Positions 28,394 through 36,470 of a stretch of DNA of 64,000 nt are shown here, in pieces (the first letter of the stretch is position 1; each line of letters begins with the position of its first letter). The DNA lies in NCBI RefSeq assembly GCF_003002915.1, contig NZ_PVTG01000001.1, positions 310,001-374,000 on the forward strand, written 5' to 3'. Made by a program: the position numbers and the translations under genes. The notes below the pieces were generated by a model. That model was given only the letters and a program-made list of their open reading frames with translations, ran no database searches and was not told the origin of the DNA. Source of the DNA: Geodermatophilus tzadiensis (GTDB lineage: Bacteria; Actinomycetota; Actinomycetes; Mycobacteriales; Geodermatophilaceae).

Positions 28394-29953
28394 GTGGCCA
28401 GGCCCAGCATCGTCCCGATCGCCCTCACCCTCGACGACCGCACCGGCTACACGCTGTGGGCGCCGCCGTGGGAGGAGGACGGCGAGGAGTGGCAGGCCTT
28501 CCTCGGCACCTCCGAGACCGACACCGCCACCGTGCACCTGTTCCCCACCCCGGCGGCGCTGGCCGCGTTCTGCCGCACCAGCACCGACCACGACCTCGCC
28601 GACCACCCGGTCTGGCCGGTGGTCACCGGCCTGGGCGCGGAGGACCTGACCCCGGACGACGACCACCGCTACGACCTCGACGGCGTCTACGACATCGCCG
28701 CGGAGAACCCCGACCGGTGGGCGGTCGAGGAGCTGTCGGCCACCATCGACATCGTCAGCCGGCTGGCCGAGTGCCTGGACACCGCCGGTGCCGACGAGGA
28801 CGACGACGAGCCGGTGGCCCGCCGGCGCGCCTCCGCCGCGGCCTCGGACGACGAGGACGACACCGAGGACGACACCGAGGACGACGCCACCGCGGACGAC
28901 GACGAGGAGACCGAGTTCCCGGCGCTGGCCGAGCTGGTCGCCCGCCCGGAGATCGGCTCGCTGGGCCTGGGCGTGGAGGCCTTCGTCGGCCGCTCCGGTG
29001 AGGACGCCTGGGTCGGCGTCGGCGGGGCCCTCGACGAGCTGTGGGAGGACGTGGTCGAGGAGCTGTCGGCCCACCTCGACTGGACCGGCGCCGGGACCAC
29101 GACCCTGGACGCCTACCCGTCGGCCGCCGAGGACGACGTCCTCGACGACTCCGACGACACCGACGACACCGACGAGGACGCCGGCACCGGGACCGCGGTC
29201 GGCGCGACACCGGCGCGGGTGGCCGGCACCGGCGGCGGGCGCGGCCCGGAGCGGACGGTGGCCCGGGGCTCGGACGGCTCGGGCGACCGGCCGGCGGCGG
29301 GCTCGACGGCCGCCGCGCCGGCCGAGGCCGCGACCGCCGGGACGAGCACCATCCGCGGCGGCGGGCAGGTCAGCGCCACCCCGGCCGCGGTCGCGGCGGC
29401 CGCGGAGTTCTGGGAGGCGGTCGGCATCCTGCCGGTGGAGCTCGTCGTCCCCGAGGGCGCCGGCGTGACGCTGCGCTGCTACGTCGAGGACGTCGCCCGC
29501 TTCCTCGGCCGCGACGGCGAGGTGTACCTCTTCGACACCCCGGCCGACCTGGCCCGCTTCTGCGCCGGCGACGAGGAGCACGACCTCACCGAGATCGCGT
29601 CGTGGCCGGAGGTGGCCGACACCGACACCCTCCCGCTGCCGGCCGAACAGGACCGCTACGACCTCACCGAGCTGTCCGAGGTGCTCGGCGAGGTGGCCGG
29701 CGGCGCCGCCGGGCTGGTGGACCACACGGTGTTCGTGCAGCCGGTCGAGGGCGTGCGTGACGTCGCGGAGTACGCCCGGCTGGCCCGCGTCGACGAGCTG
29801 CTGGCACCGGGGGCGCCGCTGGGCCGGGCGGTCACCCGCGCGGAGCGGGAGCCGGAGGCGCCGCTGCCCGCCGAGGACGCGGCCGCGCTGCGGACGGCGT
29901 GGGACGAGGTCGTCGCCCAGGTCAGCGGGGCCCTGGTCTTCCGCCACGGGTAG
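28394..29953 (+). CDS. Uncharacterised acidic protein with two copies of one domain
   Basis: About 519 residues; I do not recognise the family. An N-terminal unit (residues about 10-120, ending HRYDLDGVYDI) and a C-terminal unit (about 335-435, ending DRYDLTELSEVL) share an order of features: a short strand such as HLFPTPAALAAFC or YLFDTPADLARFC, a HDL turn, a W-P-x-V segment and a final RYDL helix. Between them lie a highly acidic stretch (residues about 135-180) and a Ser/Gly/Ala-rich linker near 300. No signal peptide or membrane helix. GTG 28394 is chosen because AGGATGGG precedes it; ATG 28385 is the alternative. It is followed by two long hairpins. Confidence 0.75.
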   Translation: MARPSIVPIALTLDDRTGYTLWAPPWEEDGEEWQAFLGTSETDTATVHLFPTPAALAAFCRTSTDHDLADHPVWPVVTGLGAEDLTPDDDHRYDLDGVYDIAAENPDRWAVEELSATIDIVSRLAECLDTAGADEDDDEPVARRRASAAASDDEDDTEDDTEDDATADDDEETEFPALAELVARPEIGSLGLGVEAFVGRSGEDAWVGVGGALDELWEDVVEELSAHLDWTGAGTTTLDAYPSAAEDDVLDDSDDTDDTDEDAGTGTAVGATPARVAGTGGGRGPERTVARGSDGSGDRPAAGSTAAAPAEAATAGTSTIRGGGQVSATPAAVAAAAEFWEAVGILPVELVVPEGAGVTLRCYVEDVARFLGRDGEVYLFDTPADLARFCAGDEEHDLTEIASWPEVADTDTLPLPAEQDRYDLTELSEVLGEVAGGAAGLVDHTVFVQPVEGVRDVAEYARLARVDELLAPGAPLGRAVTRAEREPEAPLPAEDAAALRTAWDEVVAQVSGALVFRHG

Positions 29954-29988
29954 TCGTGCTCTGCCCACCATGCGTGGGCAGAGCACGA
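29954..29988. terminator. Perfect 15-bp hairpin after stop codon
   Basis: TCGTGCTCTGCCCAC pairs perfectly with GTGGGCAGAGCACGA around a 5-base loop. It begins on the base after the TAG of the acidic protein, so it is a likely terminator for that gene. It has no U-run, as is usual in actinobacteria. Confidence 0.65.
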
Positions 29989-30017
29989 AGGCGGGGTCCC
30001 GGGGTGTGCTCCCGAGC

Positions 30018-30059
30018 GCAGTCGTGCTCTGCCCCCAGTCGTGGGCAGAGCACGACTGC
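30018..30059. terminator. Second hairpin with the same stem sequence
   Basis: A perfect 17-bp stem around an 8-base loop. The 13 central stem bases TCGTGCTCTGCCC are identical to those of the hairpin 30 bases upstream, so one is a copy of the other. Confidence 0.6.
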
Positions 30060-30123
30060 ACGCGGAACAGCACAGCGGCCGGCCCCGGGGATCCGGGACC
30101 GGCCACTGGTGAGGTGCTGGGAC

Positions 30124-30181
30124 GGCCCCTCCGCAGGGCCCCGCACCGAGCGGCAGCGAGGGGTGGGGGGCGGAGGGTCCT
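30124..30181 (-). repeat. Stop-adjacent covarying hairpin repeat, copy D
   Basis: The outer stem CCCTCCGC/GCGGAGGG encloses a diverged inner part. It ends TCCT 3 bases from the helicase stop codon. Same architecture as the copies at 48160, 56777 and 62658, with the stem changed on both sides. Confidence 0.7.
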
Positions 30182-30184
30182 CCC

Positions 30185-31672
30185 CTAGTCGCGGGCGGAC
30201 GCCGGACGGTCGAACCGCCCGCCTCGCTCGCCCGGGCCGCGGGAGCGGTCGCGCTCACCCGAGGGGCGGCGCGGACGCTCGCCCTCCCGGCGCGGACGCT
30301 CACCGTCGCGCCGGCCACGCTCGCCCTCGCCGTACGGGCGGCGCGGGCGGTCGCCGTCACGGCGCGGACGCCGGCCGCCGGGGCCGCCGTGCGGACGGCG
30401 CGACTCGCGGGCCGGCCGCTCGACCGGCTCCACCGGCACGCCGCTGGCCACGAGCTCGGCGATCGGGGCGTCACCGGGGCGGACGCGGGTGACCTGCGGG
30501 TCGACCTTGGCCTGGCGGAACCGGCGCTTGGCCTGCCCCACCTGGTCGGGCAGCAGCAGGGAGACGACCACACCGGCCGCACCCGCACGGGCGGTGCGCC
30601 CGGAACGGTGCAGGTAGGTCTTGTGGTCGGCCGGCGGGTCGTAGTGCAGGACCAGCGAGACGTCGTCGACGTGGATGCCGCGAGCGGCGACGTCCGTGGC
30701 CACCAGCACCGGGCTGCGGGCGTCGGTGAACGCCTCCAGCGCCCGGCGGCGCGCCGACTGCGGCAGCCCACCGTGGATGGCCTCGGCCTTGATGCCGACC
30801 GCCTGCAGGTTCTCCGTCAGCCGGTCGACCCCGAGCTGCGTGCGCGCGAAGACGATGGTCCGGCCCGGGCGGGCGGCCAGCTCCTGCGTCAGCGGCACCT
30901 TGTCGCGGAAGGCGATGCTGTAGGCCAGGTGCTCGGCAGGCGGGGCGTCGTCGCCGGCCCGCTTCACCTCGTGCCGGGCCGGGTCCTTGAGGTAGCGGCG
31001 GACCAGGGTGTCGACCTCGCCGTCCAGCGTGGCCGAGAACAGCAGCCGCTGGGCGTCGGGGCGGGTCTGGTCGAGCAGCTCCTGCACGACCGGCAGGAAG
31101 CCGAGGTCGGACATGAAGTCCGCCTCGTCGACGACGCTGACCTCGACGTCGGCGAGGCTGGCCTCGCCCTGGCTGATGAGGTCCTGCAACCGGCCGGGGG
31201 TGGCGACGACGACGTCGACGCCGCGGCGCAGCTGCTGGATCTGCCGGTACATCGGGGCACCGCCGTAGACGGTGGCGAACTGGACGCCGGTGGCCTGCCC
31301 GAGCGGCGCCAGGTTGTCGCTGACCTGCTGGGCGAGCTCCCGGGTGGGCACCAGGACGAGCGCCCGCGGGGTGCGGGGGCCGCGGCGGGCGGTGCCGCCC
31401 ATGCGGGCGAGCATCGGCAGGCCGAAGGCGAGGGTCTTGCCCGACCCCGTCGCCGCCTTGCCCAGCACGTCGCGTCCGGCGAGGGCGTCGGGCAGGACGG
31501 TGGCCTGGATGGCGAACGGCGAGTGGATGCCGCGCCGCTCCAGCGCGGTCACCAGCGGCTGGGGCAGTCCCAGCCGGGCGAAGGTGGGGCCGGCGGGTCG
31601 GGGGGCGTTCTCGAGGTCGTGCTGAGGGTCGATCCGGGTGTCGACGGCGTCGACGGGGTCGAACGAGGACAT
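30185..31672 (-). CDS. DEAD-box ATP-dependent RNA helicase
   Basis: A 495-residue two-RecA-domain helicase. Q-motif region FARLGLPQPLVTALERRGI, Walker A AATGSGKT near residue 73, PTRELAQQ, TPGRL, DEAD in VVDEADFMSD, SAT in LLFSATLDG, then the C-terminal HRSGRTARAG arginine-finger motif. After about residue 400 comes an Arg/Gly/Pro/Glu-rich tail with RRPRRDGDRPRR-like repeats, an unstructured RNA-binding tail common in RhlE/CsdA-type proteins. Such enzymes remodel RNA or ribosome precursors, often in cold adaptation. ATG 31672 follows CGGAGT at 13 bases. Confidence 0.93.
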   Translation of the reverse strand: MSSFDPVDAVDTRIDPQHDLENAPRPAGPTFARLGLPQPLVTALERRGIHSPFAIQATVLPDALAGRDVLGKAATGSGKTLAFGLPMLARMGGTARRGPRTPRALVLVPTRELAQQVSDNLAPLGQATGVQFATVYGGAPMYRQIQQLRRGVDVVVATPGRLQDLISQGEASLADVEVSVVDEADFMSDLGFLPVVQELLDQTRPDAQRLLFSATLDGEVDTLVRRYLKDPARHEVKRAGDDAPPAEHLAYSIAFRDKVPLTQELAARPGRTIVFARTQLGVDRLTENLQAVGIKAEAIHGGLPQSARRRALEAFTDARSPVLVATDVAARGIHVDDVSLVLHYDPPADHKTYLHRSGRTARAGAAGVVVSLLLPDQVGQAKRRFRQAKVDPQVTRVRPGDAPIAELVASGVPVEPVERPARESRRPHGGPGGRRPRRDGDRPRRPYGEGERGRRDGERPRREGERPRRPSGERDRSRGPGERGGRFDRPASARD

Positions 31673-31915
31673 GCGGGTGTGGGACTCCGATACAGCTCGG
31701 GCGCGTCCCGTGGTGGTGCGCGGGCGCCACCCCGAAGGCAGGGTCGGCGTCCTCACTGGCGATCGCGGGCGTCGTGGACGCGGCGGATCTGCACGGATGC
31801 GCTCATGCCCGGACGGACCGTCCGGGAGGATGTCCGGCGAGTGCCGGCACACCCAAGGTAGCAGCGGTGATCAGCCGGGGATTCCGGCGAGCACGGTGGC
31901 CGTGGTCACCGCAGG

Positions 31916-32992
31916 TCAGGCGCGCAGTGCCGCGAACCCCGGCCGGACGACGTCGGTGAGCAGCCGCGCCCGCTCGGCGTCGTCGGTGAAGGCCGCGGCC
32001 AGCGCCCGCTCGGTCACCGTCTGCACGTCGTCCCAGCCCCAGCCGTGGGCCGCCGCGACGTCGGCGAGCTCGCTGGTGACCGAGACCCCGCTCATCAGCC
32101 GGTTGTCGGTGTTCACGGTGACCGCGAAGCCGAGCCGGTGCAGCCGGCCCACGGGGTGCCGGTCGATCGAGGGGTAGGCGCCGGTCTGCACGTTCGACGA
32201 CGGCGCGACCTCCAGCGGCACCTGCTCCTCGAGCACCCGCCGCGCCAGCGGCCCGAGCGGGCCCTCCCCCGGGGCCTCGTCGGCGATGCGCACGCCGTGG
32301 CCGAGACGCTCGGCGCGGGCGCCGTCCAGGGCGGCGCGGATGCTGTCGACGCCGGCCGCCTCACCGGCGTGGACGGTGCGGTGCGCCCCGGCGCGGTCGA
32401 GCAGCGCGACGGCCTCCGGGTGCCGGTCGGGCGGGAAGCCGATCTCCGGGCCGGCCAGGTCGAAGCCGACGACGCCGGCGTCGCGGTACCGGACGACGAG
32501 GCCGGCGACCTCCTCCCACCGGTCGGCCTGCCGCATCGCGCACAGCAGCGCGCCCACGGTGATCGGCGTGCCCGCGGCCGCGGCCGCGGAGCTGCCCTGT
32601 GCGAAGCCGTCGAGGATGGCCTCGACGGCCTCCTCGATCGGCGTGCCGCCCGCGGTGAGCAGCTCCGGGGCCATCCGGACCTCGGCGTACACCACGCCGT
32701 CGGCGGCCAGGTCGAGCGCGCACTCGCGGGCCACCCGGCGGACGGCCTCGGGGCGCTGCATCACGCCGACGGTGTGCGCGAAGGTCTCCAGGTAGCGCAC
32801 CAGCGACCCCGAGTCGGCGGCCTGCCGGAACCAGCGGCCCAGCTCGCCGGCGTCGCCCGTGGGCAGGTCGCGGTAGCCGGTCTCCTCGGCCAGTTCGAGC
32901 ACCGTCTGCGGCCGCAGCCCGCCGTCGAGGTGGTCGTGCAGCAGGACCTTGGGGGCGCGGCGGATCGAGTCGGCGTCGAGCGGTGCGGGCAC
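31916..32992 (-). CDS. add: Adenosine deaminase
   Basis: A 358-residue zinc hydrolase converting (deoxy)adenosine to (deoxy)inosine, the substrate of DeoD. Motifs: metal ligands HDHLDGGLRP near residue 18, substrate/metal HAGEAAG near 207, GHGVRIADE near 230, and the SSN plus NTDNRLMSG metal-binding aspartate near 290. It corresponds to M. tuberculosis Rv3313c. GTG 32992 is preceded by a TAGCGT hexamer that contains the stop codon of the ABC permease. The 243-base gap on its 3' side separates it from the helicase and shows nothing further to me. Confidence 0.95.
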   Translation of the reverse strand: MPAPLDADSIRRAPKVLLHDHLDGGLRPQTVLELAEETGYRDLPTGDAGELGRWFRQAADSGSLVRYLETFAHTVGVMQRPEAVRRVARECALDLAADGVVYAEVRMAPELLTAGGTPIEEAVEAILDGFAQGSSAAAAAGTPITVGALLCAMRQADRWEEVAGLVVRYRDAGVVGFDLAGPEIGFPPDRHPEAVALLDRAGAHRTVHAGEAAGVDSIRAALDGARAERLGHGVRIADEAPGEGPLGPLARRVLEEQVPLEVAPSSNVQTGAYPSIDRHPVGRLHRLGFAVTVNTDNRLMSGVSVTSELADVAAAHGWGWDDVQTVTERALAAAFTDDAERARLLTDVVRPGFAALRA

Positions 32993-32998
32993 CCCGAG

Positions 32999-33004
32999 AC
33001 GCTA
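32999..33004 (-). promoter_or_regulatory. Candidate leaderless -10 (TAGCGT) of add, sharing the upstream stop codon
   Basis: The TAG stop of the ABC-2 permease (33004-33002) forms the first three bases of TAGCGT, which ends 6 bases before the add GTG. This gives a leaderless geometry. Confidence 0.5.
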
Positions 33005-33808
33005 TCTGGTGTCGCGGTCCTGCCAGCGGAAGGTCAGGACGCAGAGCACCAGCCCGAGGACGCACCAGGCGCCCAGCACCAGGGCCACCCGGCCGAGCTC
33101 CCAGGAGCCCGCGGGCTCCTGGGCGGCGAGCGCGTCGGGCAGGAACACCGAGCGCAGCCCCTGGGCCAGCCATTTCACCGGGAAGACGGCGGCGACGTCC
33201 TGCAGCCAGCCGGGCACCTGGTCGAAGGGCAGGAAGACGCCGGAGACGAACTCCAGCACCAGCGCGATGGGGGTGACCGTGGCCGAGGCCGACCGGCCGG
33301 TGCGGCACAGCGTCGAGACGGCGATCCCCAGCAGCGTGCAGGCCGCGGCGCCGAGCACGGACACCCAGGCGAAGGTGAGCCAGTCGGCGGCGGAGGGCAG
33401 GTCGATGCCGTACACGAGCACGCCGACGCCGAGCAGCAGCGCGATCGTGGCCACCGCGACGGCGAGCACCTGCACGACCTTGCCGGCGAAGTAGGCGCTG
33501 GCCGGCATCGGTGTCCCGGCCAGGCTCTTGAGGGTGCCGTCGGAGCGCTCCCCGGCGATGTGGATCGCCATGTTCTGCAGGCTGGCGCCCACGATGCCGG
33601 CGGTGACCACCCCGGCCATGAAGTACTGCGGGAAGTCGACGCCGGCGCCGAGGTCGTAGTCGAGCACCGCGCCCAGCGCGAGCAGCAGGATCACCGGGAA
33701 GGCGAGGGTGAACACCACCGACTCGCGCTGCCGGAAGAACTCCCTGAGCTCGACCCGCGCCCGGGTGCCGTAGACGCGGGCCAGCGAGGGCAGGGCGGGG
33801 GCGGTCAC
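33002..33808 (-). CDS. ABC-2 type transporter permease
   Basis: A 268-residue membrane protein with six hydrophobic segments in the ABC-2 exporter layout. A basic cytosolic start (RVELREFFRQRESV) precedes helix 1; the long central loop carries SDGTLKSLAGTPMPAS, and a late FLPFDQVPGWLQDVAAVFPVKW motif is typical of drug or lipid exporters. Its GTG overlaps the stop of the ATPase gene (GTGA), so the two form one exporter. The substrate is unknown. It lies between add and deoA, breaking an otherwise salvage-only run. Confidence 0.9.
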   Translation of the reverse strand: MTAPALPSLARVYGTRARVELREFFRQRESVVFTLAFPVILLLALGAVLDYDLGAGVDFPQYFMAGVVTAGIVGASLQNMAIHIAGERSDGTLKSLAGTPMPASAYFAGKVVQVLAVAVATIALLLGVGVLVYGIDLPSAADWLTFAWVSVLGAAACTLLGIAVSTLCRTGRSASATVTPIALVLEFVSGVFLPFDQVPGWLQDVAAVFPVKWLAQGLRSVFLPDALAAQEPAGSWELGRVALVLGAWCVLGLVLCVLTFRWQDRDTR

Positions 33809-34713
33809 TGACCCGATCCCCCGATCATCTTCAGGTAGACGTCCTCCAGCGTGGGCCGGCTGACCGCCAGGTCGGGCACCTCGCCGGGGAAGCGGGCGGC
33901 CAGGTCGCGGACGAACGCGGTCGGGGTCGTCGTCTCGGCGGTCCGCCGGACGCCGTCCTCGGTCCAGCTGACCACGGCCGGCGCCGAGCCGCGCCCGCCC
34001 AGCGCCGTGGGGACGGCGACCTCGGCCAGCTGCCCGCGGGCGAGGACGCCGACCCGGTCGGCCAGCGTCTCGGCCTCGTCGAGGTAGTGGGTGGTGAGCA
34101 GCATCGTGGTGCCCAGGTCGCGCAGCGAGCGGATCAGCGCCCAGAACTGCCGCCGGGCCTCGGGGTCGAAGCCGGTCGTCGGCTCGTCGAGGAACAGCAG
34201 CCGGGGCCGGCCGACGATGCCCAGCGCGACGTCGAGCCGGCGACGCTGGCCGCCCGACAGCGTGCGTCCGCGCGCGCCGGCCTTCTCGGTGAGGCCCACC
34301 AGCTCGAGCACCTCTCCGGGGTCGCGCGGGTCGGCGTAGTAGGAGGCCCGGGCCTCGAGCAGCTCGCGCACCGACAGCTGGCTGTCCCCCGCGCCGGACT
34401 GCAGCACGATGCCGAGCTCGGCCTTCCACCGGCGCCCGCCCCGGGCCGGGTCGACGCCGAGCACCCGCACCTCGCCGCCGTCGCGCCGGCGGTAGCCCTC
34501 GAGCACCTCGACGGTGGTGGTCTTGCCGGCGCCGTTGGGCCCGAGCAGGGCGAAGATCTCGCCGCGGCGGATGTCGAGGTCGAGCCCGTCGACGGCGGTC
34601 CGGTCGCCGTAGCGCTTGACCAGGCCGCGCACGGAGATCGCGGCGTCCGGGTCGAGCGGGGCACCGGGCCGCGGTCGGCCGTCGGCCGCCACGGCCGCAG
34701 ACGTTCGGGTCAC
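33805..34713 (-). CDS. ABC transporter ATP-binding protein (ABC-2 exporter)
   Basis: About 302 residues. Walker A GPNGAGKTTT near residue 54, signature LSGGQRRRLDVALG near 149, Walker B RLLFLDEPTTG near 170 and the switch His in TTHYLDEAE near 202. A C-terminal regulatory domain of about 80 residues follows. GTG 34713 (VTRTSAAV) is preferred, with GGAGGGG upstream; GTG 34737 would add 8 residues. It couples to the downstream permease. The family exports drugs, lipids or polysaccharides; no substrate can be named. Confidence 0.9.
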   Translation of the reverse strand: MTRTSAAVAADGRPRPGAPLDPDAAISVRGLVKRYGDRTAVDGLDLDIRRGEIFALLGPNGAGKTTTVEVLEGYRRRDGGEVRVLGVDPARGGRRWKAELGIVLQSGAGDSQLSVRELLEARASYYADPRDPGEVLELVGLTEKAGARGRTLSGGQRRRLDVALGIVGRPRLLFLDEPTTGFDPEARRQFWALIRSLRDLGTTMLLTTHYLDEAETLADRVGVLARGQLAEVAVPTALGGRGSAPAVVSWTEDGVRRTAETTTPTAFVRDLAARFPGEVPDLAVSRPTLEDVYLKMIGGSGQ

Positions 34714-34726
34714 GAGGACACAGTGT

Positions 34727-34764
34727 CCCCTCCGCACCCGGCGGTGGGAGGCGGGAGGGTCCCC
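34727..34764 (-). repeat. Degenerate copy E of the stop-adjacent hairpin repeat
   Basis: CCCCTCCGC ... GCGGGAGGG keeps the outer arms with one bulge and the trailing GGGTCC next to the deoA stop at 34765, but lacks the inner hairpin. It also sits just upstream of the ABC ATPase start. Confidence 0.4.
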
Positions 34765-36045
34765 TCAGGCGTCCGTGACGCGCTCCAGCACCAGGGGCAG
34801 CGGCTCGTCCGCGGTGCCGACGCCGACCGCGCCCTCCAGCGCCTCCAGCGCCCGCGGGATGCGGCCGGCGTCGTCGGTCTGCAGCTCCAGCAGAGGCTGG
34901 CCCTCGGTGACCCGCTCCCCCACGGTCGCCGTCCAGGTGATGCCGGCCGCGGCCGACACCGGGTCCTCCTTGCGCGCCCGCCCGGCACCGAGCCGCCAGG
35001 TGGCCACCCCGAGGGCGTAGGCGTCCAGGCGGGTCAGCGTGCCGGTGGCCGGGGCGGTCACCACGTGCCGCTCGGCCGGCTGCGGCAGCGGCGCGTCCGG
35101 GTCGCCGCCCTGCGCGGTGACCATCCGCCGCCACACGTCCATCGCCCGGCCGTCGCGCAGTGCGTCCGCCGGGTCGACGTCGTCGCGCCCGACGCCGGCG
35201 AGCATCTCCCGGGCCAGCGCGAGGGTCAGCTCCACCAGGTCGGCCGGGCCGCCCCCGGCCAGCACCTCCACCGACTCGGCCACCTCGACGGCGTTGCCGG
35301 CGGCGCGGCCCAGCGGCCGGTCCATCGCCGTCACCAGGGCCACCGTGCGGACCCCGGCCGCCTCACCGAGGCCGACCATCGTGCGGGCCAGCTCGCGGGA
35401 GGACGCCGGGTCCTTCATGAAGGCGCCCGACCCCGTCTTGACGTCGAGCACCAGCGCGTCGGCGCCCTCGGCGATCTTCTTGCTCATGATCGAGCTGGCG
35501 ATCAGCGGGATCGACTCGACGGTGCCGGTGACGTCGCGCAGCGCGTAGAGCTTCTTGTCCGCCGGCGCCAGGTCGTGCCCGGCCGCGCAGATCACCGCGC
35601 CCACCTCGCGCAGCTGCGCCAGGTAGGCCTCCTCGTGCACGTCGGCCCGCCAGCCGGGGATCGACTCGAGCTTGTCCAGCGTGCCGCCGGTGTGGCCCAG
35701 CCCGCGGCCCGACAGCTGCGGCACCGCCACCCCGCACGCGGCCACCAGCGGTGCCAGCGGCAGCGTCGTCTTGTCGCCCACCCCGCCGGTGGAGTGCTTG
35801 TCGGCGGTCGGCCGGCCCAGCGAGGAGAGGTCCTTGCGCTCGCCGGAGTCGATCATCGCCTGGGTCCAGGCAGCGAGCTCCCCGGGCGCCATGCCGCGGA
35901 AGAACACCGCCATGAGCAGCGCGCTGACCTGCTCGTCGGGCACCACCCCGCGGGTGTGGGCGTCGATCAGCCAGCGGATCTGCTCGGCGCTGAGCTGCCC
36001 GCCGTCGCGCTTGGTGCGGATGACGTCGATCGCGTCGAAGGTCAC
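34765..36045 (-). CDS. deoA: Thymidine phosphorylase
   Basis: A 426-residue pyrimidine nucleoside phosphorylase giving thymine and deoxyribose-1-phosphate. The N-terminal VIRTKRDGGQLS and the phosphate-binding KHSTGGVGDKTTL near residue 82 are family signatures, followed by SGRGLGHTGGTLDKLESIPG and TGSGAFM (pyrimidine site). The C-terminal domain is complete. GTG 36045 overlaps the cdd stop (GTGA). With cdd it converts deoxycytidine-derived nucleosides towards pmmB and deoC. It corresponds to M. tuberculosis Rv3314c. Confidence 0.96.
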   Translation of the reverse strand: MTFDAIDVIRTKRDGGQLSAEQIRWLIDAHTRGVVPDEQVSALLMAVFFRGMAPGELAAWTQAMIDSGERKDLSSLGRPTADKHSTGGVGDKTTLPLAPLVAACGVAVPQLSGRGLGHTGGTLDKLESIPGWRADVHEEAYLAQLREVGAVICAAGHDLAPADKKLYALRDVTGTVESIPLIASSIMSKKIAEGADALVLDVKTGSGAFMKDPASSRELARTMVGLGEAAGVRTVALVTAMDRPLGRAAGNAVEVAESVEVLAGGGPADLVELTLALAREMLAGVGRDDVDPADALRDGRAMDVWRRMVTAQGGDPDAPLPQPAERHVVTAPATGTLTRLDAYALGVATWRLGAGRARKEDPVSAAAGITWTATVGERVTEGQPLLELQTDDAGRIPRALEALEGAVGVGTADEPLPLVLERVTDA

Positions 36046-36470
36046 CGGCCGGCCCTCCCCAGGTCGTCGGGGCCGAACGCGTCGGGCAGCACCTCGCGCA
36101 TCGGCACGATGCCCAGCGACACGGTCTCGATGAGCGTGTCCGGGCCGCCGTGCTCCCAGAGCAGCTGCCGGCACCGCCCGCAGGGCATCAGCGGCCGGCC
36201 CGCGCCGTCGACGCAGGCCACCGCGACCAGCCGGCCGCCGCCGGTGCGGGCGAGGTCGCTGACCATCCCGCACTCGGCGCACAGCCCCAGCCCGTACGAG
36301 GCGTTCTCGACGTTGCAGCCGGTGACCACCCGGCCGTCGTCGACCAGGCCGGCCACGCCCACCGCGAAGCCGGAGTACGGCGCGTAGGCGTGCGTCATCG
36401 CCTCCCGGGCGGCGCCGCGCAGCGCCGCCCAGTCCACGTCGTCCACCCGCCCCACCACCCCGTCCGCCAC
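36042..36470 (-). CDS. cdd: Cytidine deaminase
   Basis: A 142-residue zinc enzyme deaminating cytidine and deoxycytidine. The substrate motif CNVENASYGLGLCAE (Cys-Ala-Glu, zinc ligand plus catalytic Glu) is near residue 53, and MPCGRCRQ supplies the other two zinc cysteines. This is the small tetrameric type. GTG 36470 follows GAGGAGAG at 5 bases and overlaps the TAG of the ABC permease by one base, tying nucleoside uptake to deamination. It corresponds to Rv3315c. Confidence 0.95.
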   Translation of the reverse strand: MADGVVGRVDDVDWAALRGAAREAMTHAYAPYSGFAVGVAGLVDDGRVVTGCNVENASYGLGLCAECGMVSDLARTGGGRLVAVACVDGAGRPLMPCGRCRQLLWEHGGPDTLIETVSLGIVPMREVLPDAFGPDDLGRAGR

